Shown: positions 53,657-64,000 of the stretch, one piece after another | Position numbering within the stretch: the first letter of the stretch is position 1 | Layout of the letters: every line of letters begins with the position of its first letter | DNA from: Brevibacillus laterosporus | Lineage (GTDB): Bacteria; Bacillota; Bacilli; Brevibacillales; Brevibacillaceae | NCBI RefSeq assembly: GCF_030489605.1 | Contig: NZ_JAUKFY010000003.1 | Location: 310,001 to 374,000 of the forward strand | Direction: 5' to 3' | DNA: 64,000 nucleotides | Notes under the pieces: generated by a model | The model's input: only the letters and a program-made list of their open reading frames with translations | Told to the model about the DNA's origin: nothing | Database searches by the model: none | Position numbers and translations under genes: made by a program

Positions 53657-55150
53657 TTAGCGTAACACAGAAAGCGGGTTTACCAAACGCCCGTTTTTGT
53701 GCACTTCAAAATGAAGATGGACGCCTGTAGAGTCACCTGTAGATCCCATAATACCAATGGCTCCACCCTTGCTGACAACTTGTCCAACTTTTACCTTTGC
53801 ACTGCGCAAATGTCCATAAAGGGTTTGCGTGCCATTTCCATGATTAATCGTTACGGAAATACCATAGTCTCCATTCCAGCCAGCTTGGACAACGCGACCG
53901 TTATCTGCTGCTTTCACTGTACCTGATCCCGCAATATCAATTCCTTTATGCATGCGTCCCCAGCGAGTTCCAAACCCGCTGCTAATATAGCCCCTAGCTG
54001 GCCATGCAATACGGCCGGTACCACGGTCTGCTATAACCTTCGTACCTTTTTCAATAATTTTTGAAACGGGTTGTTGAATCATATCTTCATTGATCATCTT
54101 TGTTGCTACAAGCTGACCATTTTCTTTTACATATTCGTACTGAACACGTTTTAAACCATTCTTACCTTCGCGAACTACTTTCGTTTCACCTTTAGGCATT
54201 TTGGCATTCGATTTTGTTTCAATTTGATAAAAAATATTTTCGTCCTTAGTCGCGTTTTCCACCACTTTAACCGTCACATAAGGGCGAATCTCTGTAACAT
54301 TTAATTTTTGATCCAATTGAAGCAACGTATTCTCAGTAACACCAGGATTGTTTTTAAATATCTCTTTTTGGGTAATTCCATATTGTTTAGCAATTCCGCT
54401 AACTGTATCACCAGGCTTAACAGAATGTATTGCTTCTTGTGCCGTACCTTTAACTAATACTTCTTCTAGCTTGTTAGCCGGCATAATCTTATCGGCCGGT
54501 ACAGTTTCTGTATCCAGAGAGACCTTTTCCTTGAATGAAACTGACTTAATCTGTTTGTCAGTTGATAGGGAAGCCGCCATAACTTCTGGTTTCTTCGTTT
54601 TATTCGTCGGAACGCCACTGAATCGTTCCTTGATATCAGCTAAAACTTTATCTGCTTGTTCTTGATTAGCCGCATACCCCACAAGCTTGCCGTCAACCAT
54701 TACCTTGATGGCTTCAACCTGAAGATTTGCCTCTTTTTCAAGTGTTTGAAGTGTTTCTTGATTGTTTACCCGCCCTTTAAACACCTTTTCTTCTGTAAAG
54801 GTGATATTATCACTTAGCGTAAGCGGGGCATGATGTTTCTGTTCCTGTTCCTTTAAGCGTTCTTCCGTCCATTGCCTCACTATCTCAGGGTTGTCCACCA
54901 CACCCATCTCTTTACCATTCAGCATGACATGATAAAGGGGAGTCATATTAGAAGTGTAGTAATAATTCGCATAGGTTACGCTGGTAGCACCCATTACAAG
55001 TGTCACAGCTACAGTAACAGATTGTTTCTTATGGCTAAGGATATATGCCCAAGCACGGTCTGCAATTCGTCTGGAACTTTGATTACATGTATCAAGCAAT
55101 GGCTTGACACGCTGAACCAACCAGTCTTTCCATTCGGCCGGTCGCATCAT
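53657..55150 (-). CDS. M23-family cell-wall endopeptidase with LysM and G5 domains
   Basis: 497 aa. N-terminal membrane helix near 46-62, a LysM domain (HSVKPGDTVSGIAKQYGITQ at about 248-267), a G5 domain (about 300-375) and a C-terminal M23 peptidase with the zinc ligands in GRMHKGIDIA and HLHFEVHKNG and the GHLRSA loop. Cuts peptide cross-links of peptidoglycan at the cell surface. Encoded just upstream of walRK, in the place held by similar peptidases in Brevibacillus/Paenibacillus, and a likely WalR target. GGAGG lies five bases before the ATG. Confidence 0.92.
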   Translation of the reverse strand: MMRPAEWKDWLVQRVKPLLDTCNQSSRRIADRAWAYILSHKKQSVTVAVTLVMGATSVTYANYYYTSNMTPLYHVMLNGKEMGVVDNPEIVRQWTEERLKEQEQKHHAPLTLSDNITFTEEKVFKGRVNNQETLQTLEKEANLQVEAIKVMVDGKLVGYAANQEQADKVLADIKERFSGVPTNKTKKPEVMAASLSTDKQIKSVSFKEKVSLDTETVPADKIMPANKLEEVLVKGTAQEAIHSVKPGDTVSGIAKQYGITQKEIFKNNPGVTENTLLQLDQKLNVTEIRPYVTVKVVENATKDENIFYQIETKSNAKMPKGETKVVREGKNGLKRVQYEYVKENGQLVATKMINEDMIQQPVSKIIEKGTKVIADRGTGRIAWPARGYISSGFGTRWGRMHKGIDIAGSGTVKAADNGRVVQAGWNGDYGISVTINHGNGTQTLYGHLRSAKVKVGQVVSKGGAIGIMGSTGDSTGVHLHFEVHKNGRLVNPLSVLR

Positions 55151-55518
55151 TAATACCTCCTATAAGCCTTTCCAACATCAACATTACTCGCGCAAAAGTT
55201 GAAAAAACAAAATGTTCCAGCACATTGTGTCTGGAGTTAAATTATACCTGTCAAATTTCCTAATTAAGCCAACTTATTAAACTGTATCACATCACAGCAA
55301 TCGACATCAAGTGTAAAATCCGGTCGAATAAATAGTTATGTGTCGAGTAATAATAAAGTCACAAGATTGTAAAAGAATAACAAGGTACTATTTACCTGTA
55401 TATGAGCGATGATTTTCATAGGAAATAATACCCACCGATGTAAAAGAAAGAACAGTCGTCACGGATCAAAAAATAAGTCAGCTCGTTACATACTTCTCAA
55501 CGACTGGAGGCAATTTCT
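55151..55518. other. Divergent promoter region
   Basis: Between the M23 peptidase gene and the 123-aa gene. Contains an imperfect palindrome TCCAG-N10-CTGGA near 55216-55235 and a TATAAT on the minus strand near 55244. I found no clear WalR direct repeat (TGTWAH-N5-TGTWAH). Confidence 0.4.
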
Positions 55519-55890
55519 ATGAAAGAAATTAGTATTTTAGCAGGATTTTCATCCCTTCAGAGCGCTCAACAGGCGGCAAATGAATTACGGCAGCTAGGGT
55601 GCTCTACAGTTCAGATTGATGAGGTAAGCAGCTATCCGGGAAAAGGTGTAGACCGGATAATGAATCCCATTACTGGGAAAATACCCAATTTAGGAAGTAT
55701 GACGTTAAGCGGAGATTTCCCTTCTGGCCGTGATGCTAGTGTGCTGGCAGCTTCTGACCCTTCTGCTAGCGGCATGGCTGATCGAGGTGCTGAGGCTAAT
55801 ATGCCAAACCTGCTGCTAACCTGCCTAGTTGATGATGCCATCAGTAGTAAAGCCAATCAAATTATTCAATCCAATGGCGGGCTGATTTAA
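55519..55890 (+). CDS. Uncharacterised 123-aa protein
   Basis: Soluble. The N-terminus (SILAGFSSLQSAQQAANELRQLGCSTVQID) has the beta-alpha-beta look of a small ferredoxin-like/stress-protein fold, also found in YflT-like proteins; the middle is Gly/Ser/Asp-rich and probably disordered, and the end (LLLTCLVDD...ANQIIQSNGG) gives another beta-alpha unit. ATG has TGGAGG about ten bases upstream. Followed by a strong terminator. No function can be given. Confidence 0.6.
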   Translation: MKEISILAGFSSLQSAQQAANELRQLGCSTVQIDEVSSYPGKGVDRIMNPITGKIPNLGSMTLSGDFPSGRDASVLAASDPSASGMADRGAEANMPNLLLTCLVDDAISSKANQIIQSNGGLI

Positions 55891-55910
55891 CCTATCTGGA
55901 CCTCTTAGGA

Positions 55911-55998
55911 AAAGGAAAAGAGACTGTTTTGAAACGTCTACATGTAGTCATATAGACGTAGAAAACAGTCCTTTTCCTGTCACCCCTGTTTTTTTTTA
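55911..55998. terminator. Large bidirectional terminator
   Basis: Stem AGGAAAAGAGACTGTTTT (55913-55930) with the near-complement at 55962-55978, plus an inner CGTCTA/TAGACG stem; ten T follow on the plus strand. Separates two convergent genes. Confidence 0.85.
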
Positions 55999-56090
55999 TG
56001 GTGCAGTTGAATCAAACGTATTCATGACTCCTAGCGCTTTTTTTAATCCATAGCCCCTGCTATTCAAAATGTACATGAATTCTGCATAAC

Positions 56091-56300
56091 CTAGTTAATA
56101 GCTACCATTGAGGTAATGTCACGTATGGATAATCTGCGAATTTCTTTCTTTTTGTTTGTATCATTCTCTCTTTTGCCAAGTACGAAGCAAACATATCCCT
56201 TGCTTACATGAGTCATAGTCCCGCTGATGATTACACCATTGAACATTTTAACTTCCACATCTTTGCCAACCAATGTCATTGCTTTTTGATCGAATCCCAT
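56091..56300 (-). CDS. Small protein, possibly Sm-like fold
   Basis: 69 aa from ATG 56300 with GGGGTG seven bases upstream. An earlier in-frame ATG (56417) directly abuts the T-run of the purA terminator and is unlikely. KDVEVKMFNGVIISGTMTHV...GYVCFVLGKREN followed by IRRLSIRDITSMVAI has the strand order of an Sm/Hfq-like barrel, including an ending like the Sm2 strand. Family not recognised. If correct it may bind RNA. Confidence 0.5.
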   Translation of the reverse strand: MGFDQKAMTLVGKDVEVKMFNGVIISGTMTHVSKGYVCFVLGKRENDTNKKKEIRRLSIRDITSMVAIN

Positions 56301-56417
56301 TATCAAGCACCCCGTTTTCATTTGGTATACGATACGATATGCCCAGATGGTGGGTACTGGTGACTGTCCCAAAACAACTTTTTTACGAAGAGGTAGAAAA
56401 TCATTATTTCCGTTCAT

Positions 56418-56463
56418 AAAAAAGCGGCTCCTATGCTAGTTATAAGCATAAGAACCGCTTTTG
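56418..56463 (-). terminator. Terminator of purA
   Basis: Stem AAAAGCGGTTCTTATGCT with the imperfect complement ending in AGCCGCTTTTTT on the minus strand, 17 bp after the purA stop. Confidence 0.85.
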
Positions 56464-56479
56464 TTCATTTGGTAAAAGC

Positions 56480-57834
<1,355 letters not shown>

Positions 57835-57835
57835 C

Positions 57836-57882
57836 CAAATCACGAACATTTTATAACCCTTATTACTATATGTTCGTAAATA
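57836..57882. promoter_or_regulatory. PurR-type operator of purA
   Basis: Inverted ACGAACAT (57842-57849) and ATGTTCGT (57870-57877); the CGAAC cores are 24 nt apart. Lies just upstream of the -35. B. subtilis purA is known to be repressed by PurR through paired PurBoxes. Confidence 0.75.
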
Positions 57883-58032
57883 CATATTCATTCTATGCCA
57901 ATAAGATGCAGGATTCCCTGTCCTTTTACCTATTTTTCTTAGTATATGTCAAAAAAAGAAAAACAGGCGAAAATAAGCTCTTGTTGCACCTAGTAAAAAT
58001 AAGAAAATACATATTTTCTGCTTCTCATAACA

Positions 58033-58067
58033 TAAAAAAGCCATCTTCTTGAAGTGGAAGATGGCTC
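58033..58067 (-). terminator. Terminator of the rpsF-dnaB operon
   Basis: Perfect 10-bp stem AGCCATCTTC (58039-58048 with 58057-58066), six T following on the minus strand, eight bases after the helicase stop. The rest of the purA-dnaB gap (57883-58032) holds nothing recognised. Confidence 0.9.
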
Positions 58068-58074
58068 GCGTCCG

Positions 58075-59421
58075 TTAGCCTACGTCCCGATAACGATGAT
58101 CTAAGCTGACGAATTTATTAAATTCCTTTAAGAAAACAAGCTCAACGGTTCCCGTAGGACCATTACGTTGTTTGGCAATGATAATCTCAATAATATTTTT
58201 GGCCTCAGTTTCCTTATCGTAGTAGTCATCACGATACAGGAAGGCAACAATATCAGCATCCTGCTCAATGGAACCTGACTCACGGATATCTGACATCATT
58301 GGACGTTTATCTTGCCGCTGCTCAACTGAACGGCTTAACTGTGACAAAGCAATAATAGGTACATTTAACTCACGGGCAATCCCTTTTAGTGTACGTGAGA
58401 TCTCAGATACTTCCTGCTGTCGGTTGTCACCTTTTCCTCGTCCCTGAATTAACTGTAAGTAGTCAATCAGAATGAGACCTAATCCTTTTTCCGTTTGAAG
58501 ACGTCGGCATTTTGCACGAATATCCTGTACGGTTATACCTGGTGTATCATCAATATAAACGGGGGCCTTCGCTAAAGTGCCAATGGCCATCGTTAGCTTT
58601 TGCCAATCGTCTTCTTCCAATCCACCAGAACGCATACGGGAAGCATCCAAGTTCCCTTCCGCACAAATCATACGTTGTACGAGCTGAGACGCTGACATCT
58701 CAAGAGAAAAGATAGCTACTGTTTCATTCGCCCTCGCGGCAACGTTCTGCGCTACGTTCAAAGCAAACGCTGTTTTACCTACGGAAGGACGGGCCGCTAA
58801 AATAATCAGGTCAGATCGCTGAAAGCCTGCCGTCATTTTATCTAAATCAGGATAACCAGACGGAATACCTGTTATATCGCCTTTTCTTTGGCTTAAAAAC
58901 TCAATACGCTCATAGGTTTCCATCAAAGCATCACGAATAGGAATAAATCCTCCGCTATTGCGGTTTTGTGCGATTTCTAGGATATATTTTTCCGCATCCG
59001 CAATGATTTCGCCTACTTCATCCTCACGTGAGTAGCCATCATTAGCAATTTTAGTTGCTGTACGAATTAATCGACGAAGTAATGATTTCTCTTCTACGAT
59101 CTTGGCATAATACTCAATATTAGCCGCTGTAGGAACAGAGCTGGCGAGGGATGTTAAATAGACAACACCACCCGTTTCTTCCAAGACCTTTTGATCCTGT
59201 AAATCTGCTGTAACGGTTACAAGGTCAACCGGCTCTCCTCTTTCATACAGAGCAAGCATGGTATTGAAGATACGCTGGTGAGAAGTTTTATAGAAGTCTT
59301 CTGGGCGAAGGAGTTCCATCGCAGTAATAAGCGCTTCTTTGGATAAGAAAATCGCACCCAACACCGATTCTTCCGCCTCTATATTTTGCGGCGGCACCCG
59401 GTCCAAATATAAATCGCTCAC
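58075..59421 (-). CDS. dnaB: Replicative DNA helicase
   Basis: 448 aa (DnaC in B. subtilis naming), GTG start 59421. N-terminal primase-interaction domain (VPPQNIEAEESVLGAIF), linker, and RecA-like domain with Walker A ARPSVGKTAFALN, Walker B LGLILIDYLQLIQ, and the hexamer Arg-finger region SGSIEQDADIVAFLYR. Unwinds DNA at the fork as a hexamer. 28 bp after rplI. Confidence 0.97.
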   Translation of the reverse strand: MSDLYLDRVPPQNIEAEESVLGAIFLSKEALITAMELLRPEDFYKTSHQRIFNTMLALYERGEPVDLVTVTADLQDQKVLEETGGVVYLTSLASSVPTAANIEYYAKIVEEKSLLRRLIRTATKIANDGYSREDEVGEIIADAEKYILEIAQNRNSGGFIPIRDALMETYERIEFLSQRKGDITGIPSGYPDLDKMTAGFQRSDLIILAARPSVGKTAFALNVAQNVAARANETVAIFSLEMSASQLVQRMICAEGNLDASRMRSGGLEEDDWQKLTMAIGTLAKAPVYIDDTPGITVQDIRAKCRRLQTEKGLGLILIDYLQLIQGRGKGDNRQQEVSEISRTLKGIARELNVPIIALSQLSRSVEQRQDKRPMMSDIRESGSIEQDADIVAFLYRDDYYDKETEAKNIIEIIIAKQRNGPTGTVELVFLKEFNKFVSLDHRYRDVG

Positions 59422-59449
59422 TTCACACCCCTCAACTTCTGTTCAAATT

Positions 59450-59893
59450 TTACTCTTCTACTACATGTACTTTTAAAATCGCTACAACATCATGATGGAG
59501 CTTTGTTTTTACTTGTGTAACACCTAAAGAACGAATAGGCTCCATATCTAATTTGCGTTTATCCACTTTTACGTTAAATTGCTCTTCCAACGCTTCTACT
59601 ACCTGCTTGCTGGAAATCGCACCAAAAAGACGTCCGCCCTCACCGGCTTTCCCTTTTATTTTAACGGTCATTTCATTCATTTTCTCAGCCAATTGTTGGG
59701 CTTCTAATTTTTCTTGCTCTTTTCTTTTATCTTCACTCTTTTTTTGTGCCTCTAAATTCTTAACATTTCCCTCTGTTGCTTCTTTTACTAAGCCTCTAGG
59801 AAGTAAGAAATTGCGTACGTAGCCCTCAGACAATTCCTTGATTTCACCTTTTTTTCCTTGTCCTTTAACATCCTTCAAAAAGATTACTTTCAT
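59450..59893 (-). CDS. rplI: 50S ribosomal protein L9
   Basis: 147 aa. [20 protein letters not shown] and [16 protein letters not shown] are the L9 N-domain signature; long connecting helix of Lys/Glu; C-domain [16 protein letters not shown]. Binds 23S rRNA. GGAGG lies upstream of the ATG. Confidence 0.97.
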   Translation of the reverse strand: MKVIFLKDVKGQGKKGEIKELSEGYVRNFLLPRGLVKEATEGNVKNLEAQKKSEDKRKEQEKLEAQQLAEKMNEMTVKIKGKAGEGGRLFGAISSKQVVEALEEQFNVKVDKRKLDMEPIRSLGVTQVKTKLHHDVVAILKVHVVEE

Positions 59894-59908
59894 TTGAAAC
59901 GTCCTCCT

Positions 59909-61846
59909 TTACAATTCTGTGTCTATAACATCTTTTAACAATCGTACAGCGTCAGGAATGGCAATATCTTTCATCTGAGTAGCGGCTCCATTTAAATGAC
60001 CGCCTCCACCCATTTTTTCCATGATGGACTGTACATTTATATCGCCTAAGGAACGGGCACTAATTAAAACTACTTCATCGGCTCGCATAGCAATGACAAA
60101 CGAAGCCTGGACTCCTTCAAGTGTTAATAGAGCCTCTGCCGCTTGTGCTACCTGCACCTGAGTATAGGTTTCCTTAGGATCACCCACAGCGATTGCCATC
60201 TTGTCACGATACACCTCTGTATTCATAACTACGCGTGCCCGTTTGACAAACTGTTGGATATCCTCTTTTAAGAAACGCTGCACCATTGCAGTATCGGCGC
60301 CGTTCCTCCGCAAGAAGGAGGCTGCCTCAAAGGTACGTGAACCTGTACGGAATGCAAAGCTTTTGGTATCTACTACAATCCCTGCTAATAGCCCCGTAGC
60401 AGTCACGCTATCTAGGCTAACACGATCAGTTTGGTACTGCAGAAGCTCCGTAACTAGCTCTGCTGTAGAGGAAGCGTATGGCTCCAAATACAACAGAACT
60501 GGATCATTAATAAATTCCTCTGAACGGCGATGGTGATCAATAACCACAATGCGGCTGGTTTCTTGCAACAGACGGGATTCAACCACAAGTGACGGACGAT
60601 GTGTATCTACAATTACTAATAAAGTTCTTGAAGATACAATCTGTAGGGCTTGATCTGGTGAAATGAATGCTTCCGCTAGCGGGGATTGATTCACTTCCTT
60701 CATAAGTCGTTCAATCGCTGGATTAACCTCGTCCAACACAATAAAGCCTGGTTTGTTGTGTATTTGTACGGTTTTTATCACACCAAGACAAGCACCGATA
60801 GAATCCATATCGGCATTTTTATGTCCCATGACAATAACTTGCTCAGCTTCGTGGATTAAATCACGTAGCGCATGAGCAATAACCCGCGCACGAACCCGCG
60901 TCCGTTTTTCAACGGCATTCGACTTGCCACCATAGAAGGTTAATTTATTTCCAACCTTCACTGCTGCTTGGTCACCGCCGCGTCCAAGAGCAATATCCAG
61001 ACTGGACTGAGCATTTTTGCCCACTTCCACTAGGCTTGGCATTGCTGCACCTACCCCAATGGATAACGTAATAGGAATCTTGTTGTCAGCCGTCATTTCG
61101 CGCACGACATCCAAGATATCAAAACGTGTTTCCTCTAACCGATCCAAGGTAGCGCGATCCATAACCGCTAAAAACTTATCAGAACTCATGCGGCGAAGTA
61201 AAATCCCATGCTTCTGTGCCCATTCGAGTATCACACCAGATACACTGGTTGTAAGCAATGTCCGGCTTTGGTCATCCATTACCTGACTCAGTTCATCAAG
61301 GTTATCGAGGTGAATGATACCCACAATGGTTTTTTCTTGCTGATACCGAATAGCTAGCTCTTTATATTCGGTTACATCGGTAAAATACAACAAACGTTCC
61401 TCGGGGCGAATTAAAACCTCATAAATCCGCTCGCCAAAGGTGAAATCAAGCTTTGTCTGTTCTGGTTTCCATTCAAGCGAAGGAAATACTTCAGCTAGTT
61501 CTTTTCCGATCAAATTCTCCATATTGGTCATTTGTTGCATATAAGGATTCGTCCACTCAACTTCTCGATCCTCATTAAACAGCAGTATCCCAATCGGCAT
61601 TTCCTGCAATACGCCTTCACTTGCCTTCTTAACTCGATGATTAATAGTGGCAATATACATTTTTAAGTCTTGCTGAAATCTCTTTTCGATTTGAAGCGTG
61701 GCTAATATGAGACCGATAATGCACACTATCCCTATCGCGCCATATATCCAGTGATATAACGTTAAGATGGCGACAAGCACTAAGCTAAAACTTAAAGCTA
61801 AAACCATATGTAAGCCATACCAACGTTTAAACAGGAACTTGGGCAT
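59909..61846 (-). CDS. gdpP: Cyclic-di-AMP phosphodiesterase GdpP (YybT)
   Basis: 645 aa. Two N-terminal membrane helices (about 12-52), PAS domain (about 75-150), degenerate GGDEF domain (about 160-300, with SSDKFLAVMD in place of GGDEF), then DHH (NADMDSIGA, IVDTHRP, VIDHHRR) and DHHA1 (GGGGHLNGAA) domains. Hydrolyses c-di-AMP to pApA at the membrane, with effects on potassium balance, cell wall and beta-lactam tolerance. 15 bp before rplI; overlapping operon with yybS. Confidence 0.96.
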   Translation of the reverse strand: MPKFLFKRWYGLHMVLALSFSLVLVAILTLYHWIYGAIGIVCIIGLILATLQIEKRFQQDLKMYIATINHRVKKASEGVLQEMPIGILLFNEDREVEWTNPYMQQMTNMENLIGKELAEVFPSLEWKPEQTKLDFTFGERIYEVLIRPEERLLYFTDVTEYKELAIRYQQEKTIVGIIHLDNLDELSQVMDDQSRTLLTTSVSGVILEWAQKHGILLRRMSSDKFLAVMDRATLDRLEETRFDILDVVREMTADNKIPITLSIGVGAAMPSLVEVGKNAQSSLDIALGRGGDQAAVKVGNKLTFYGGKSNAVEKRTRVRARVIAHALRDLIHEAEQVIVMGHKNADMDSIGACLGVIKTVQIHNKPGFIVLDEVNPAIERLMKEVNQSPLAEAFISPDQALQIVSSRTLLVIVDTHRPSLVVESRLLQETSRIVVIDHHRRSEEFINDPVLLYLEPYASSTAELVTELLQYQTDRVSLDSVTATGLLAGIVVDTKSFAFRTGSRTFEAASFLRRNGADTAMVQRFLKEDIQQFVKRARVVMNTEVYRDKMAIAVGDPKETYTQVQVAQAAEALLTLEGVQASFVIAMRADEVVLISARSLGDINVQSIMEKMGGGGHLNGAATQMKDIAIPDAVRLLKDVIDTEL

Positions 61847-61861
61847 TTACTCAGCTCCTCT

Positions 61862-62842
61862 TCACTTTCTACTCTCAAGTCTAGTACGTAATCGTATGCC
61901 CAAATCAAGCAATCCCACGAATCCTAATACGGTAGCCAACAATAATACTACCCCGCCTATATTCAGTATAGTAGCTAGGATGAGAAAAATAAATACTCCA
62001 GCAAAGACATATGGAAAACGCCATTTGCTCTTATATTTATCAACAACGAATGCGACAAACCCTAATCCCTGAATAAAAAACAGGAATTGCAGTGCATAAA
62101 ACAAGTTAAATAACAAAGAACCACTCGTTGTTTGACCCATTGTATTCCTATTGAAGAGCATGAACAGCAACGTTACCACATAAAAAAACAGAAGTGACCT
62201 CGGTAATTGCCATTGTCGTATAGGTGGCAAAGCTGGAATTTGAATGGACAGTCTTTTACTGATCAGTCGTGCCATCCAATGAATGAACGTGGTAGATACA
62301 AAGCTACCAAACATAATGATAAACGGCATCAAAATGGTCAACATCTCAAATACGTCAATTAATAATTTTTTCCACGCCTCTACGGTGAACTCTGGAGGTC
62401 TTAACTCCAAAAGCTGCGGATTATTTAAAGCTAATTCTTTTCCTTGATGGAATTGCTGAACAATATCAATGCCCATCAGCTTCGATGATACATACACTAA
62501 AAATACATAAGACAGCGCTTTAACAATAGAACCTGCAAAAATACTTGGAAAAGCTCGACTGGTATTCTTATACGTAAAGCCCATCACCCAGCCCAGCAAT
62601 ACGGCAGATAGTCCAAAAATAACGCCTGCAATCGAGCTAATGACCAGCCCAAGTACAGCATATGCTATTGCTATGATAATCATTTGCTTGCCTGTACGTC
62701 TCATTGCTAAAATGATGAACGGAATAGGCAACAAGAAAGAGAATACGCCAGATAGAGGAGTTGCAAGGCTTACAAAGAGAAACACGCCTGCAATTCCCAG
62801 TAACAAAGCACTTTCTGCTAGTTGTTTTGTTCGATTAGGCAA
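61862..62842 (-). CDS. yybS: DUF2232 membrane protein YybS
   Basis: 326 aa, TTG start 62842 with GGGGAG nine bases before. About eight hydrophobic helices; the YybS/DUF2232 family is related to substrate-binding S components of ECF transporters and is always near gdpP-rplI in Bacillales. Substrate unknown. The ribosome site can pair with the following CTCC (GGAG-TCG-CTCC). Confidence 0.88.
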   Translation of the reverse strand: MPNRTKQLAESALLLGIAGVFLFVSLATPLSGVFSFLLPIPFIILAMRRTGKQMIIIAIAYAVLGLVISSIAGVIFGLSAVLLGWVMGFTYKNTSRAFPSIFAGSIVKALSYVFLVYVSSKLMGIDIVQQFHQGKELALNNPQLLELRPPEFTVEAWKKLLIDVFEMLTILMPFIIMFGSFVSTTFIHWMARLISKRLSIQIPALPPIRQWQLPRSLLFFYVVTLLFMLFNRNTMGQTTSGSLLFNLFYALQFLFFIQGLGFVAFVVDKYKSKWRFPYVFAGVFIFLILATILNIGGVVLLLATVLGFVGLLDLGIRLRTRLESRK

Positions 62843-62871
62843 ACAGGAGCGACTCCCCTCTTATAAATATG

Positions 62872-62907
62872 GAAAAAGAGGGGCCACGCTCTGTGCCCCC
62901 CTTTGAC
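62872..62907 (-). terminator. Hairpin between rpsR and yybS
   Basis: AAAGGGGGGCAC with its imperfect complement GTGGCCCCTCTTTTT on the minus strand, followed by T. Probably a partial terminator after the highly expressed ribosomal genes. Confidence 0.75.
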
Positions 62908-62917
62908 TTTATTGATT

Positions 62918-63148
62918 CTATTCAGCCGTATATGGCAGCAACGCTACTTGACGAGCGCGTTTAATAGCGATTGTCAATCTACGTTGATATTTAGCAGAAG
63001 TACCAGTTACACGACGAGGTAAGATTTTACCACGTTCACTGATGAACTTCTTAAGAAGATCAGTATCTTTATAATCGATCTTTTTAATCTTATTAACAGT
63101 AAAGTAGCAAACTTTACGGCGTTTGTTAGGACGTCCTTTACGTGCCAT
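62918..63148 (-). CDS. rpsR: 30S ribosomal protein S18
   Basis: 76 aa. [20 protein letters not shown] and [20 protein letters not shown] are the S18 core. N-terminal CYF keeps one cysteine of the zinc-type variants. Binds S6 and 16S rRNA. GGAGGG before the ATG. Confidence 0.97.
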   Translation of the reverse strand: MARKGRPNKRRKVCYFTVNKIKKIDYKDTDLLKKFISERGKILPRRVTGTSAKYQRRLTIAIKRARQVALLPYTAE

Positions 63149-63200
63149 GAGAGTCCCTCCTTTTCAAGTTATGATAGTTTACATACGATCTAGAACTTAA

Positions 63201-63668
63201 CTAGAAAGGCAGATCATCATCTGAGATGTTAATCGGCTTTCCAGAATCGGCGAAGGGGTCATTAAATGAATCGTTATTACCTTTGGAAGCCGGACGTGTG
63301 CCACCATAGCTTGGACCAGGGTCATAGCCGGTGTTTCCTTCACTCGCTTCGCGTGAGCTTAGGAATTGCACGTTATCTGCGACAACTTCTGTTACGTATA
63401 CTCTTTTACCTTCTTTATTATCATAGCTTCTGGTTTGTAAACGGCCTTCTACAGCAGCTTTTCTACCTTTACGAAGATAGTTTGCACATAGATCAGCCAA
63501 TTGACGCCATGCTACAATATTGATAAAGTCCGTTTCTCTTTCGCCACCGGCTCCAGAATAAGGACGATTTATCGCTAAGGTAAAGGTCGTTACCGCAACA
63601 CCATTGGGCGTATAACGCAACTCAGGGTCCTTTGTTAAGTTTCCAATTAGAATAACACGATTTAGCAT
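63201..63668 (-). CDS. ssb: Single-stranded DNA-binding protein
   Basis: 155 aa from ATG 63668 (GGAGGG six bases before), giving the usual [20 protein letters not shown] start; an in-frame start seven codons earlier lies in the ribosome-site region. OB fold to about 110, Gly/Pro/Ser-rich linker, acidic tip ISDDDLPF that recruits repair and replication partners. Between rpsF and rpsR as in all Bacillales. Confidence 0.97.
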   Translation of the reverse strand: MLNRVILIGNLTKDPELRYTPNGVAVTTFTLAINRPYSGAGGERETDFINIVAWRQLADLCANYLRKGRKAAVEGRLQTRSYDNKEGKRVYVTEVVADNVQFLSSREASEGNTGYDPGPSYGGTRPASKGNNDSFNDPFADSGKPINISDDDLPF

Positions 63669-63692
63669 AAGACTCCCTCCCCGCGACAACGA

Positions 63693-63980
63693 TTACTGAT
63701 CTTCTCTTACGAAAAGGAAACGAATAACGTCGTCGTTAATTTTCATCAAACGCTCAGTTTCAGAAACAACCTCAGCGTTAGCTTTAAAGTTCATCAAAAC
63801 GTAGAAACCATCCTTGAACTTTTGGATTTCATAAGCAAGACGACGCTTACCCATTTCTTGAAGCTTGGTGATTTCTCCACCATTGTTAGTAACGACTTCG
63901 CTATAACGAGCTACATTCGCTTTCACTTTCTCTTCTTCAAGGTCTGGACGCAATACGTACATTACTTCATATTGACGCAT
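63693..63980 (-). CDS. rpsF: 30S ribosomal protein S6
   Basis: 95 aa, complete. [40 protein letters not shown] and DVIRFLFVR match S6. GGAGG lies ten bases before the ATG. First gene of the rpsF-ssb-rpsR-yybS-gdpP-rplI-dnaB run; the autoregulatory S6:S18 leader, if present, lies beyond the window. Confidence 0.97.
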   Translation of the reverse strand: MRQYEVMYVLRPDLEEEKVKANVARYSEVVTNNGGEITKLQEMGKRRLAYEIQKFKDGFYVLMNFKANAEVVSETERLMKINDDVIRFLFVREDQ

Positions 63981-64000
63981 ACCTTCTTCACCTCCTTTTG

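Overview
The window reads as chromosome of a low-GC endospore-forming Firmicute of the Bacillales, most like Brevibacillus. The evidence is the block rpsF-ssb-rpsR-yybS-gdpP-rplI-dnaB(dnaC)-purA followed by an M23 peptidase, walR-walK-yycH-yycI-walJ, htrA and rlmH. This is the origin-proximal layout of Bacillales, so oriC should lie beyond the right end and the minus strand is the leading strand here. Species is an inference. No rRNA, tRNA, CRISPR array or intact insertion sequence was seen.

Region 1 (1-15.5 kb) is the most unusual part. Two divergent operons encode a multi-component NTPase system. The minus operon makes an exported, membrane-anchored von Willebrand A (VWA) protein, a large tubulin/FtsZ-like GTPase, a 782-aa protein that looks like a decayed tubulin-like paralogue, a polytopic membrane VWA protein, a 211-aa protein of unknown function, a zinc-finger TRAFAC-type GTPase and a GAP1-like protein cut by the window edge. 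The plus operon makes a 49-aa membrane peptide, a zinc-ribbon membrane protein and a membrane-anchored SH3b protein. Members of these GTPase/GAP1 families have been proposed on comparative grounds to act in biological conflict systems; none of this is proven here.

Region 2 (15.6-25 kb) is sensory and regulatory. It holds a chemoreceptor, an ECF sigma factor with its DUF4179 anti-sigma partner, a HAD phosphatase, an NprR-like HTH-TPR regulator followed by a small exported peptide gene (a candidate new quorum-sensing pair), and two different Crp/Fnr-family regulators. The flavohemoglobin hmp (25.4-26.6 kb) and the hybrid-cluster protein hcp (33.4-34.7 kb) both carry GTGA-N6-TCAC operators at about -42 of their likely promoters, which suggests one nitric-oxide or low-oxygen regulon.

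Region 3 (26.8-45.7 kb) is accessory and partly decayed. It has broken copies of an HxlR regulator and its quinone-oxidoreductase partner, a FecCD permease remnant, a frameshifted DUF4288 gene and other fragments. Intact genes include a purine permease/phosphoribosyltransferase operon with a PurR-type operator, an HxlR/MFS pair with four 19-bp operator repeats, aldo-keto reductase, malate:quinone oxidoreductase, a siderophore-binding lipoprotein with an AraC regulator under a Fur box, and RidA.

Region 4 (43-64 kb) is core: rlmH, htrA, the WalRK cell-wall control operon, an M23 endopeptidase, purA with a PurR-type operator of the same 24-nt spacing as the permease operon, replicative helicase, ribosomal proteins L9, S18 and S6, the c-di-AMP phosphodiesterase GdpP and SSB.
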